From Formosa sp. L2A11 (lineage in GTDB: Bacteria; Bacteroidota; Bacteroidia; Flavobacteriales; Flavobacteriaceae), in NCBI RefSeq assembly GCF_009796865.1, contig NZ_CP047028.1, positions 1,054,001 to 1,118,000 on the forward strand: a DNA stretch of 64,000 nt, written 5' to 3'. The notes beneath the pieces are model-generated. The model was not told the origin of the DNA. It made no database searches and saw only the letters and a list, made by a program, of their open reading frames with translations. The position numbers and the translations under genes are program-made. Of the stretch, positions 18,573 to 27,690 are shown piece after piece. Each line of letters begins with the position of its first letter. Positions within the stretch are counted from its first letter, which is position 1.

Positions 18573-19886
18573 TTGAAGATATTCAATCTTACTTTACAGT
18601 TAAATGGTTTCCCCTTAAAGGAAGCAAAAAAAATGCTTTCTAATATTCAGAAATTAGACGAAACTGAATACGAAAACTATTTAAAATCGAAGAAACGAGA
18701 TATCCTTGATTATCATTTAAAACACAATACGTTTTACAAATCGTTTGGAAAACATATCGATTTAAATAACTGGAATTCTGTTCCCGTAATGACAAAACGC
18801 GATTTACAACAACCTTTAGAAGACAGACTTTCGGACGATTTTACACCTAAAACCGTATACTTAAATAAAACGTCGGGCTCTTCAGGGAATCCGTTTGTGT
18901 TTGCCAAAGACAAAATGTGCCACGCCTTAACCTGGGCAGAAATACAAAATAGATTTGGTTGGTACGGTATCGATTTTAACAGCTCTTTACAGGCTCGGTT
19001 TTATGGCATTCCTCTAGACAAAGTGGGTTATTATAAAGAACGTTTTAAAGATAAATTAAGTAATCGCTATCGGTTTTCAATTTTCGATTTAAGCGATAAA
19101 GCTTTAGAAACATATTTAGATACTTTTAAAACCAAACCGTTCGATTATATAAACGGATACACAAGTGCCATTGTACAATTTGCTAAATATTTAAAGGATA
19201 AAAACTTAATTTTAAAAACAGTTTGTCCAACATTAAAATGCTGTGTGGTAACTTCGGAAATGCTTTTCCCTGACGACAAGTTGCTTTTAGAACAACAATT
19301 TGGCATTCCTGTGATTAACGAATATGGTGCATCTGAATTAGATTTAATTGCCTTTCAAAACCCGAACGATATTTGGCAAGTAAATAGCGACACCCTTTTT
19401 GTTGAAATTTTAGACGACAAAAATAAGCCTGTAAAAAACGGTGAAGAAGGTCGCGTGGTTATTACATCTTTATATAATAAAGCACAACCTTTTATTCGTT
19501 ACGATTTAGGAGATATTGGCATGCTTTCTGAAACTAGCACTTTACAGAAACCTATACTAAAAAAACTTATTGGAAGAACCAGTGACATGGCTATTTTACC
19601 AAGCGGAACACGCGCAGCAGGGTTAACGTTTTATTACATTACAAAAGCTATTATTGAAGACGACGGCAATGTAAAAGAATTTATAATTACCCAAGAAACC
19701 AAATCGACATTTAAAATAGATTACGTTGGAAAATCTGAAATTCCTGAAGTAAAACAACACGAAATTATAGCCGAGATGAAACGTTATCTTGAAGACGGAC
19801 TACATATTCATTTTAAAAAACATGAGGCCTTAAAGCGCTCTAAAAGCGGAAAACTAAAACAATTTAAATCTTTGGTACCTCAATAG
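18573..19886 (+). CDS. Phenylacetate-CoA ligase-like (CapK family) adenylate-forming protein
   Basis: The 437-residue protein has the AMP-binding motif KTSGSSGNP (99-107), a second motif around NEYGASELD (about 248) and YDLGDIG (about 308), as in the PaaK/CapK family. Members close to polysaccharide genes are thought to activate acyl groups that decorate surface sugars, and this one lies next to a GT2 and a polyprenyl sugar transferase. The start is TTG at 18573: the family's N-terminus begins there and no ATG is available upstream; the next ATG (18630) would remove 19 residues. Its last 23 bases overlap the convergent GT2 gene. Confidence 0.8.
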   Translation: MKIFNLTLQLNGFPLKEAKKMLSNIQKLDETEYENYLKSKKRDILDYHLKHNTFYKSFGKHIDLNNWNSVPVMTKRDLQQPLEDRLSDDFTPKTVYLNKTSGSSGNPFVFAKDKMCHALTWAEIQNRFGWYGIDFNSSLQARFYGIPLDKVGYYKERFKDKLSNRYRFSIFDLSDKALETYLDTFKTKPFDYINGYTSAIVQFAKYLKDKNLILKTVCPTLKCCVVTSEMLFPDDKLLLEQQFGIPVINEYGASELDLIAFQNPNDIWQVNSDTLFVEILDDKNKPVKNGEEGRVVITSLYNKAQPFIRYDLGDIGMLSETSTLQKPILKKLIGRTSDMAILPSGTRAAGLTFYYITKAIIEDDGNVKEFIITQETKSTFKIDYVGKSEIPEVKQHEIIAEMKRYLEDGLHIHFKKHEALKRSKSGKLKQFKSLVPQ

Positions 19887-20643
19887 TGTTTTTAGACTTT
19901 ACAAAAAGGTATTCGTAAAGAAAAAGGGCCATACAATACAACGCTTTTAGTGTTGAAAATTCTAATCCCGTTTTATAAACCGAATAATTATATTTTATGA
20001 GTCCAAATTTATTTGCCGACATAGAATCGGGCTGTAACCTATAGTTTGCTAAAGATTCTTGTATGCCAATAACAGGGTGTTTTGTTTTCTTAACAGCAGC
20101 CAACCACAATAACCAATCTTGACGTTTTCTCAGGTTTTTAGTATAAATTTTACCTAACGTTTGGGTATTATATATTCCTGTTAAATTCCCAACATAATTA
20201 CATTTTAGTAATTTTTTATACGTGAGTTGCTCTAAAGCTTTCACTTTTTTACCTAAAGGATTTCCATCTGCATCCATAAGATTGTAACTCGAAAATGACA
20301 CATCTAATTGTTTAGCCTCCATTATTCCAATTTGTATTTCCAGTTTATTAGGAAACCAAATATCGTCTGCATCTAGAAATGCAATGTATTTCCCTTTAGC
20401 CTCTTCCATACCTCTATTTCTAGTTATGGCAGCTCCAGAATTTTTAGCATTTTTAAATAATAAAATATTTTTGTGGACTTCTGTAAATTTTGAAATTAAC
20501 CGTAAAGAATCATCAGAAGAACCATCGTCTACAAGAATAAGCTCCCAATTTGTAAAGGTTTGAGACAAGACACTTTGAATAGTCTGAGAAATAAATTTTT
20601 CAGCATTATAAACAGGAGTAATAATAGAAACTAAAGGATTCAT
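19864..20643 (-). CDS. Glycosyltransferase family 2
   Basis: The 259-residue protein has the GT2 fold: VSIITPVYNAEKFISQTIQS at the N-terminus, ILVDDGSSDDS (36-46) and the metal-binding DADD (91-94). The C-terminal 60 residues include a hydrophobic segment that may attach it to the membrane. It probably transfers a sugar in exopolysaccharide or O-antigen synthesis, together with the sugar transferase encoded 11 bp upstream. Donor and acceptor are unknown. Confidence 0.88.
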   Translation of the reverse strand: MNPLVSIITPVYNAEKFISQTIQSVLSQTFTNWELILVDDGSSDDSLRLISKFTEVHKNILLFKNAKNSGAAITRNRGMEEAKGKYIAFLDADDIWFPNKLEIQIGIMEAKQLDVSFSSYNLMDADGNPLGKKVKALEQLTYKKLLKCNYVGNLTGIYNTQTLGKIYTKNLRKRQDWLLWLAAVKKTKHPVIGIQESLANYRLQPDSMSANKFGLIKYNYSVYKTGLEFSTLKALYCMALFLYEYLFVKSKNTIEVPKI

Positions 20644-20654
20644 TCGTAATCTAA

Positions 20655-22013
20655 TTAATAGGCTTTATCTTCTCCTTTTAAGGCGTTTAACATAGTCTGA
20701 AAAATAATTTTAATATCTAAAAGTATCGACCAATTTTCAATATAAAAAATATCGTATTTTACCCGATTTATAATATCCTTATCTGTTTCAACCTCACCTC
20801 TAAATCCGCTTACTTGCGCTAAACCAGTAATTCCAGGTTTTACAAAATGGCGCACCATAAATTTATCTATACGTTTAGCATACATGTGTGTATGACTTAC
20901 CATGTGCGGTCTTGGACCAACTACAGACATATCTCCGAAAAACACATTATAAAACTGTGGCAACTCGTCTATACTTGTTTTTCTAATAAATTTTCCAACC
21001 TTAGTAACTCGTAAATCTCCTTTAGTGGCCTGATACATATTTGCTTTTGTATTAGGCGTCATAGATCTAAATTTATAACACTGAAATTCTTTATAATTAA
21101 ATCCGTTTCTGGATTGTTTAAAAAACACAGGACCTTTAGATTCTAACTTAATAATAATTGCCAAAATAGGTGTTAACCAAGATAGAATAAAAACAATAAT
21201 AAGAACAGAAAAAGCGATATCGAAAAGACGTTTAAAAAACAGATTTACATCTTCCTGCAAAGGAATATTTCTAAGTGAAAGAATAGGAATAAAATCGTAA
21301 TATTCGTACTTTAATTTTTTAGTATAGATCTCTTTATTATCTGGTAAAAATTTTAAAATCTTTAAGTTATTATCTGCAAAGCTAACTACTTGTAAAATCT
21401 GATTATTAGACAACTCTGCAATCGAACAATAAATCTCATCTATCTTATTTACTTTTATAAAGTGGAAACACGCTTCTAAAGCAACCTGATTTTTATCTTT
21501 TAAACTAAACACTTTTTTAAGAGAATACCCGTATTCAGGATTTTTTGTAAAGAATGTACTTAACGCACTAGTTTGTCTGCTTCTACCAATAATTACAGTA
21601 TTTCTTACGTTTCCGCCAAACGAAGCACGATACTTTTGAAGTAAATAAAATATAGTAAATTTTGCTAGCGTAATAAGCCCAAAAACAGACCCGACATAAC
21701 TTAAAACAATACTCGTTTTTATATTTAAATGATGTCTGAAACCAAAATAAGCAAAGACAATTAATGTAAAAAGTACAGCTTGCTTAAGCAGCAAAGACAT
21801 AATGGTGACTTCTCTTGTAAAACGATAAACTTCGTAAAAATTAGAATACAACGACAGAATAATCCAAATGGAAGACACTAATGATATATACAAAAGCGGA
21901 TGAACTATAGGAAAAAAGAACATTAAGGCTAATCCATTTATTATAGACAAATCTATGGCATACGAAATCGGCCTTAAATAACCAGAATATCTACCTTGCT
22001 TAAATGTACCCAC
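20655..22013 (-). CDS. Polyprenyl-phosphate sugar-1-phosphate transferase (WcaJ/WbaP type)
   Basis: The 452-residue protein has four to five N-terminal membrane helices (about 15-125), a middle Rossmann-like domain starting NTVIIGRSRQTS (138-149), and the bacterial sugar transferase domain from about 259: KFRSM (314-318), DELPQ (349-353) and VGPRP (365-369). This is the enzyme class that starts exopolysaccharide or O-antigen synthesis by loading the first sugar phosphate onto undecaprenyl phosphate. It leads a two-gene unit with the GT2 gene. Confidence 0.93.
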   Translation of the reverse strand: MGTFKQGRYSGYLRPISYAIDLSIINGLALMFFFPIVHPLLYISLVSSIWIILSLYSNFYEVYRFTREVTIMSLLLKQAVLFTLIVFAYFGFRHHLNIKTSIVLSYVGSVFGLITLAKFTIFYLLQKYRASFGGNVRNTVIIGRSRQTSALSTFFTKNPEYGYSLKKVFSLKDKNQVALEACFHFIKVNKIDEIYCSIAELSNNQILQVVSFADNNLKILKFLPDNKEIYTKKLKYEYYDFIPILSLRNIPLQEDVNLFFKRLFDIAFSVLIIVFILSWLTPILAIIIKLESKGPVFFKQSRNGFNYKEFQCYKFRSMTPNTKANMYQATKGDLRVTKVGKFIRKTSIDELPQFYNVFFGDMSVVGPRPHMVSHTHMYAKRIDKFMVRHFVKPGITGLAQVSGFRGEVETDKDIINRVKYDIFYIENWSILLDIKIIFQTMLNALKGEDKAY

Positions 22014-22089
22014 TTATATATATTTAATTTTCAAATACTTAATAATAATAAAAAAATAACCTCTTAAATGCTTCAAAATATTGAATGTG

Positions 22090-22097
22090 CAAAAATA
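22090..22097 (-). promoter_or_regulatory. Candidate -7 promoter box of the sugar transferase-GT2 operon
   Basis: TATTTTTG on the minus strand, 76 bases before the ATG at 22013. No -33 TTG at the expected spacing, so support is modest. Confidence 0.35.
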
Positions 22098-22249
22098 ACA
22101 AAGTATGGCGGTATATATAAAATGAAACGGATTTATTATTAGATATTAGTTATGAGAATATATTTACAATAGTCCTGTTTTTACTCAAGACGAAACCTAG
22201 CATATAACAATTTAAAAAAACTAATATCAATAAGATTAACCATTTAAAA

Positions 22250-23110
22250 TCACACTAATATTTCGGATTTTGTCTTTTTCTTATTATAAAATATACCAAT
22301 ACCAATTATTGTTATGATTTGTGCTAAAATGGATAAATATGATCCTTCAAACCCGAAAGCAGCTCCATTAAATTTATTAGGATCTATTATTTTAAATTCA
22401 ACTAAAGAATAAGCATCCAATCCGCTCACATTAAAACCTAAAAGTGATTGAAACAAATTCCAACTTAAATGTAAAGCTATAGGAAACCACAAATTCTTAG
22501 TATAGAGATATGATAATCCCAAAAGAATACCTGCTAAAAACAAATTTACAACTGCAAATAAATCGATATTTGGATTACCTAAATGCATTGCTGCAAACAA
22601 AATAGAGGATACAATTAACGCTACATATTTATTAAAAGAATACATTAAATTTCGCAATATATAACCACGTAAAAGTGTTTCTTCTACTACAGCAACTATT
22701 ATAAAAAGTAATATAGTGACTAGAATTTCTTGAAGGTCGAAATTTATTTTAACAAAAAATATTTCGTTTAAGGACACTAGAATTCCATAACCTAAAACCA
22801 TAATAACCAAACCAACAGCAAGACCAATTAGAACATCGTTTAATCTATTTTTTGTTTGAAAACCAAGATTAACAAAAGGCTCATTATCTAATTTCTTCAT
22901 AAAAAACCAAAGCAACAAAAAGGTACCAACCAAATCAAACGATTTAATAATTAAGTGTTGCATTGAAGTTTGCTGAAAATCACGATCCATAATATCTATT
23001 CCTGCAATAAGTGCACCTGCAACCTGAAACAACCCTACAACTAAAAAATAGGGCAGAATAAGTATTAATACTCTTGTCCACGCTCCTTTTTTCAATCCTT
23101 CTTTGTCCAT
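22250..23110 (-). CDS. CPBP family intramembrane glutamic endopeptidase
   Basis: The 286-residue protein has about eight membrane helices. The CPBP (Rce1-like, Abi) motifs are intact: Glu143-Glu144 with Arg148 in EETLLRGYILRN, His176 in AAMHLGNP, and His214/Asn218 in LHLSWN. These residues form the glutamate-type protease centre inside the membrane. Substrates of bacterial members are mostly unknown. It stands alone, with about 240 bp of non-coding sequence on each side. Confidence 0.9.
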   Translation of the reverse strand: MDKEGLKKGAWTRVLILILPYFLVVGLFQVAGALIAGIDIMDRDFQQTSMQHLIIKSFDLVGTFLLLWFFMKKLDNEPFVNLGFQTKNRLNDVLIGLAVGLVIMVLGYGILVSLNEIFFVKINFDLQEILVTILLFIIVAVVEETLLRGYILRNLMYSFNKYVALIVSSILFAAMHLGNPNIDLFAVVNLFLAGILLGLSYLYTKNLWFPIALHLSWNLFQSLLGFNVSGLDAYSLVEFKIIDPNKFNGAAFGFEGSYLSILAQIITIIGIGIFYNKKKTKSEILV

Positions 23111-23254
23111 GCTTTGTCTATCTATATTTTCTGTAAAGGTAAAATTTTGAAAAAGAATACCGTTGCGGTTTTTCCGTAAACAAGAAACTTAATAAAATTG
23201 TTTATACCTATAAATAGATTTACAGGCTTAACTATTTTAAGCCATTATAAGCCA

Positions 23255-23292
23255 CAAAAAAAGGGGATATAGCAGCTAAAAACCATATCCCC
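23255..23292 (-). terminator. Rho-independent terminator of the peptide-type SusCD locus
   Basis: On the minus strand the 8-bp stem GGGGATAT / ATATCCCC with a 14-base loop is followed by seven T. It lies 54 bases after the stop codon of the PLP-dependent dehydratase and is the only strong terminator in the minus-strand cluster between 23346 and 39027. Confidence 0.85.
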
Positions 23293-23345
23293 GTAACAAA
23301 ATAACCAACTATCAAAATTCGTTAGAATCTTTATTTCCTTCTATA

Positions 23346-24281
23346 TTAGAAAGGCAAATGACTTAAATCTACATTTCCTCCAGAAATAATAATTCCTATT
23401 TTTTTATCTTTAAATGTTTCTTTTTCTTTTAAAAACGCAGCTAAAGCAACTGCAGAAGATGGCTCTGAAACGATTTTAAGACGCTCCCAAATAAGCTTCA
23501 TTGCTGCTACAATTTCTGCTTCGGTTACTCGAGTAATCTTTTCTACATGCTTCTGAATAATTGGAAAATTAATATTTCCCAATTGCGTTTTAAGACCGTC
23601 TGCTATAGTATTTGCAGATGTATTAGATTCAATTACACCACTTTTTAATGATCTGTAAGCATCATCTACTTCAAAGGGTTCGCCTCCAATAACTTTACAT
23701 GTTTCAGAAAAGTAATGCGCGGCTAATGCTGTACCTGCAATTAAACCACCACCACCTACAGGCGTAAACACATAATCTAAATCTGGTACCTCTTCTAAAA
23801 GCTCCATACAAGCTGTACCTTGGCCTAGAATAACATCTAAATCGTTAGACGGATGAATAAATGTAACACCTTCTTTTTCTTGAATTGCTTTTGCAGTAGA
23901 TGCTCTTGCTTCTAGAGTTGGCTCACATTCAATAACAATTCCGCCATAACCTTTAACGGCTTCTTTTTTTACACCTGGAGCAGAAGACGGCATAACAATA
24001 AATGCTTTTACACCTAAACTCTTTGCTGATAAAGCCAATGCTTGCGCAAAATTACCAGAAGAATGTGTAACAACACCTTTGCTTTTTTGTACTTCAGAAA
24101 GATTCATAATTGCATGAGTTGCACCACGCATTTTAAAGGCTCCCATTTTCTGAAAATTTTCGCATTTAAAAAACAAATGCACACCAGCAATACCATCAAT
24201 TAATTGAGATGTTAAAACCGGAGTTTTATGAATAAAAGGCGCAATGTCTTTATGAACTTGTATTAATTCTTCTTTTCCCAT
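23346..24281 (-). CDS. PLP-dependent threonine/serine dehydratase (serine racemase-like)
   Basis: The 311-residue protein is a single-domain fold-type II PLP enzyme without the ACT regulatory domain of biosynthetic IlvA. The Schiff-base lysine is Lys50 in GAFKMRGA, followed by the cofactor loop SSGNFAQA (about 74-81) and the phosphate-binding VGGGGLIAG (about 175-183). Such enzymes deaminate L-serine and L-threonine, and some racemise serine or act on 3-hydroxyaspartate; the sequence alone does not decide. It is the last gene before the terminator, 12 bp after the small asparaginase gene, which suggests use of amino acids released by the locus. Confidence 0.88.
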   Translation of the reverse strand: MGKEELIQVHKDIAPFIHKTPVLTSQLIDGIAGVHLFFKCENFQKMGAFKMRGATHAIMNLSEVQKSKGVVTHSSGNFAQALALSAKSLGVKAFIVMPSSAPGVKKEAVKGYGGIVIECEPTLEARASTAKAIQEKEGVTFIHPSNDLDVILGQGTACMELLEEVPDLDYVFTPVGGGGLIAGTALAAHYFSETCKVIGGEPFEVDDAYRSLKSGVIESNTSANTIADGLKTQLGNINFPIIQKHVEKITRVTEAEIVAAMKLIWERLKIVSEPSSAVALAAFLKEKETFKDKKIGIIISGGNVDLSHLPF

Positions 24282-24293
24282 GATTTTAAACCT

Positions 24294-24779
24294 TTAATAA
24301 TACTGACCTGTTTCTAGATTTCTTTTAATTTCTGATCCTTTTTTTACAAGGCCATGCATCGCGATATAAACACCAGATTCCACTAAACTAGCTGTTGCCA
24401 TTGCTGCTCCTAATTGTATTGGCGCATCAGAATTAGAGAAACGCTCTGGAAGCATAGCTCCCGTAATTACAATAAGTTTATTATTAACATGTGCTTCTAG
24501 ATATTTAGCGGTTTCAATCATGGTGTCTGTACCATGAGTCACAATAAATTTGTGTTCTGGATGTGCGTTAATTAGCGTTGCTAAATGTGCTCTATCATTG
24601 TCTGTAATTTCTAAACTATCTTTCTGGCAAGCAGTAACAATTTCATATTCAAAAGAAGGATTTAATTTCTCTAAAATTCTAATTGCAGCAGGTTCTCCAA
24701 ACTCGAATGCCCAACCTTTTGTGGTGTGCGGATATTCTTTATCTATTGTGCCTCCTGTTTGAATAAATATTAGTTTCAT
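24294..24779 (-). CDS. Small asparaginase domain protein
   Basis: The 161-residue protein equals only the N-terminal domain of a type I/II L-asparaginase (usually about 330 residues). The nucleophile Thr11 in TGGTI (8-12), the second-site HGTDT (82-86) and TGAMLP (106-111) are present. The C-terminal domain that completes the active site in classical enzymes is absent; one-domain versions exist in several phyla, so this is a known form and not a truncation. It may cleave asparagine or another amide. It is coupled to the dehydratase gene (12 bp). Confidence 0.82.
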   Translation of the reverse strand: MKLIFIQTGGTIDKEYPHTTKGWAFEFGEPAAIRILEKLNPSFEYEIVTACQKDSLEITDNDRAHLATLINAHPEHKFIVTHGTDTMIETAKYLEAHVNNKLIVITGAMLPERFSNSDAPIQLGAAMATASLVESGVYIAMHGLVKKGSEIKRNLETGQYY

Positions 24780-24997
24780 TTTAATTCTTTTAATTACAAA
24801 ACAACTCGTTTTATCACTTCAAATTTAGGTTTTATTTTATAGTTATAGTTTCTAAATACACTAGAACAATTACTTTATAATTTAGAAAAACTAGCCTCAC
24901 TTCCTCTATAAAAAGATTTACTATTTTATTGCTAGCATCTTCTTTCGAAAATCTGTAAGGCATTTAATTATTCAATTGTGTTTGTATAAATTAAAGC

Positions 24998-25549
24998 TTA
25001 CTCATAAACCTCAACAACCAATTCAATTTCAACAGCCTGAGCACGTGGCAAAGACGCCACACCAATAGCTGCACGAGCGTGTTTCCCTTTTTCGCCAAAA
25101 ACATCGACCATTAAATCTGAAAACCCATTAATAACTTTTGGTTGATCTAAAAAGTTAGGATCTGAATTTACCAAACCTAAAACCTTTACAATACGTTTTA
25201 CTTTATTTAAATCGCCAAGCATATCTTTTAAGACTGCTAATTGATTAATTGCGGCCAATCTTGCTGCACCATAACCTTGATCTATAGTAATATCCTGACC
25301 TAATTTTCCTGTAATTTCTGTACCATCTACACGTTTAGGCCCTTTTCCTGCTAAGAAAATAAGATTCCCAGTTCGTACACCGTTTACATAATTAGCAACA
25401 GGTTTTGGAGGCTCTGGAAGCACAATATTTAAAGCTTCTAATTTTGCTTCTGGATTATAATCTTTTTCAGGAGTCTCTACGGCCTCTTGTTTTGCACAAC
25501 TGGCCATTACCATCGCTACAAAAAATATACTTAGAATTTTACGCATCAT
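24998..25549 (-). CDS. Lipoprotein RidA (YjgF/YER057c/UK114) family
   Basis: The 183-residue product has a lipoprotein signal (Cys18 in VMASC), a linker and a RidA domain (about 40-183) with NLIFLAGKGP and the conserved arginine in HARAAIGVASLP (about 158-169). Cytosolic RidA hydrolyses reactive enamines/imines such as 2-aminoacrylate made by PLP-dependent Ser/Thr dehydratases; a dehydratase of that class is encoded two genes downstream. This RidA is predicted to sit in the envelope, which separates it from that enzyme. It may treat imines formed in the periplasm or act as a binding protein. It follows the first amidohydrolase gene by 49 bp. Confidence 0.85.
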   Translation of the reverse strand: MMRKILSIFFVAMVMASCAKQEAVETPEKDYNPEAKLEALNIVLPEPPKPVANYVNGVRTGNLIFLAGKGPKRVDGTEITGKLGQDITIDQGYGAARLAAINQLAVLKDMLGDLNKVKRIVKVLGLVNSDPNFLDQPKVINGFSDLMVDVFGEKGKHARAAIGVASLPRAQAVEIELVVEVYE

Positions 25550-25598
25550 TTTAATTTTTAATTTCTTTTATGTTTTATAATTTTTTCTATCGTAATTA

Positions 25599-27647
25599 TT
25601 ACTCTCTTGGCTTAAAGTCTGCCGCTTCCCATAATGGATTACTCTTGTAATAATTTCCATTTGTAAGTACCGCAGAAACCGTTCTTATGTTAGAAATATC
25701 TAACAAAGGGTTTTTATCTAAAATAGCAATATCACCTTCTTTACCAACTTCTAAAGTTCCTGTTTGCTTATCTAATCCCATCGCTTTTGCAGGAATAATA
25801 GTAGCACATTTTAAAGCTTCTAAAGGTGTCATTCCACCGTATTTTTGATACGTTTCAAGCTCTAAATACAAACCAAAAACAGGTACAATATTATCTGTTC
25901 CGGCTACTATAGGAACTCCTGCTTTATGAAATTGACCAAGAATACCCATCGCTTTTATATAATCTGCTTTTGCAGCTTTTGCACGTTTTGGAGATAAACC
26001 TGTTCTAAATCTTTTACCTTCAAATAACTCGTAAGCCATTCTATCTGCATCTGGCTCGATACTCTCAAGAACATCTCCTTTTGGCATTGCTCTAGCAACA
26101 TCTAAAGCGATTGTTACATCTAAAACCGTTTTATGTTCTAAAAGAAAAGCTGTAGCTTCATCAATCTGCTCTTGACTAATATCATTATTTAAGATATAAT
26201 TACTTCCTAAATCTTGTACTTTCTGTCCTGGAAATAACACTGTTAATATTCTAGAACGGTGACTTAACATATCCATTCCTGCTTCAATAGCACCACGTGC
26301 ATTACCAATTGCATTTGGTACGTGACCTGTAATTGTCATCCCGCGTTTATGTCCTTCTTCTGCTAACACTTTCGTTAATTCTGGCGTTACAGATGAATAA
26401 ATTTTTATTTGCTTATAGCCGTTAGATGAATATAAATCTGCAACTTTTTTTGCTTCTTCAACAGTTCGCGCTCTTACAACTCCATTTCCTTGTATTCCTG
26501 CTCCATCAGTCATTCCTGCTAATAAAAGATCTGGACCTAAAGCGCCTTCAGCAATTGCATCTCTAAACGATGTAGCGAACTCAAGTTCATTACCATTATC
26601 TCGAAATGTTGTTACACCACCTGCTAAATATGCTGGTGCCCATTGTACTTGGTTAGAATGCGCATGCATATCCCAAAGTCCTGGTATTAATGTTTTTCCT
26701 GTTACATCTATAACTTCTGCTCCATCAGGGATTTCTACTTCTGAACGTTTTCCTATTTGCGAGATATGGCCATCTGTAATAATTAACGTCATATCTTCTT
26801 GTGCAGCATCAGTAAGACCATCTACAAGGTTTCCTCCGACTAAAGCTTTTACTTTTGCTTGAGTTCCTTTTAAATCTTTTGTATATTTTGCTAAAGCAGA
26901 CATTTCTTCTTCAACATTTCCTTGAACAAAAAGTGGTTTTGCTTCTTCGTATCCCTTTTTAATATATTCTCTAATTTGAGTATTCGCTTTAACTAAGGCA
27001 ACTAAATTCTGAGACTCATCTACCCAAACAGTTCTTCCTCCCCAGTTTATACCTTCTACAACATATCTATCTAAAGGCACTTTTTTACCTTTAATTGTTG
27101 CAGTGTCTTTTTTAATAAAATTCATAGACACTTCCCCTCTTGGTAAAATTGGAATACTTCCTGTTCCGCCTTGTTTAAAATAATAATGATACAACATCAT
27201 TTCTACTCCAGCAGGAATATTACTATGCACAGGAAAAAACTCTGAGTTTTTAACCTTTACAAAATCTCTGTTTTTTTCCCAAACAGAAACACTATCTCCT
27301 GTTCTTTTTACTTCTAAATTAACAATAGTATCGTTACCTTTTATACGTCTGTTAACATAGAAAGAAGGCTCTAAATTCATGTCTAAATGCAATTCTGCCT
27401 CTACTCCTGTAACTCTACCTCTTTCATTTTCACCTTGAAGCGATTTAACAATAATAGAATCTTTTGTTGATGAGATTGAATAACTTTCTTCTCCAATTAA
27501 AGACTGCCTTCTGTACACCAAAAAGGTCCCTTCATCTTTAATATTTTCCCATTTTGAGGGCGCGGTTGAACATCCTGTAACTAAAAGCAACACTCCTAAT
27601 TTTAGCAAGTGGCTTGTTTTGTTAAACTTAAATTTGTTATATATCAT
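25599..27647 (-). CDS. Lipoprotein amidohydrolase (imidazolonepropionase/Xaa-dipeptidase-like), first of two
   Basis: The 682-residue product has a lipoprotein signal (Cys26 in LVTGC), a beta-rich domain of unknown family (about 33-265) and a COG1228-type amidohydrolase domain (about 285-675). Metal ligands appear complete: His328 and His330 in DMHAH, carboxylated Lys415 in IKIYSS, His442 in TGHVP, His463 in LSHRS and Asp585 in AGTDN. Relatives with these motifs include Xaa-Pro and Xaa-Arg/Lys dipeptidases and cyclic-amide hydrolases; the substrate here is not decided. It is probably anchored in the envelope. The VCBS gene is 43 bp upstream, RidA 49 bp downstream. Confidence 0.88.
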   Translation of the reverse strand: MIYNKFKFNKTSHLLKLGVLLLVTGCSTAPSKWENIKDEGTFLVYRRQSLIGEESYSISSTKDSIIVKSLQGENERGRVTGVEAELHLDMNLEPSFYVNRRIKGNDTIVNLEVKRTGDSVSVWEKNRDFVKVKNSEFFPVHSNIPAGVEMMLYHYYFKQGGTGSIPILPRGEVSMNFIKKDTATIKGKKVPLDRYVVEGINWGGRTVWVDESQNLVALVKANTQIREYIKKGYEEAKPLFVQGNVEEEMSALAKYTKDLKGTQAKVKALVGGNLVDGLTDAAQEDMTLIITDGHISQIGKRSEVEIPDGAEVIDVTGKTLIPGLWDMHAHSNQVQWAPAYLAGGVTTFRDNGNELEFATSFRDAIAEGALGPDLLLAGMTDGAGIQGNGVVRARTVEEAKKVADLYSSNGYKQIKIYSSVTPELTKVLAEEGHKRGMTITGHVPNAIGNARGAIEAGMDMLSHRSRILTVLFPGQKVQDLGSNYILNNDISQEQIDEATAFLLEHKTVLDVTIALDVARAMPKGDVLESIEPDADRMAYELFEGKRFRTGLSPKRAKAAKADYIKAMGILGQFHKAGVPIVAGTDNIVPVFGLYLELETYQKYGGMTPLEALKCATIIPAKAMGLDKQTGTLEVGKEGDIAILDKNPLLDISNIRTVSAVLTNGNYYKSNPLWEAADFKPRE

Positions 27648-27690
27648 TGTGAATTCTTTAAAATATTATAATTGTAATTTGGAATTAAAA

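Noticed and set aside
24294..24779. Truncated asparaginase pseudogene
   Set aside because: The frame is clean, the motifs are intact and stand-alone one-domain asparaginases of this size are known; no remains of a second domain are seen downstream.
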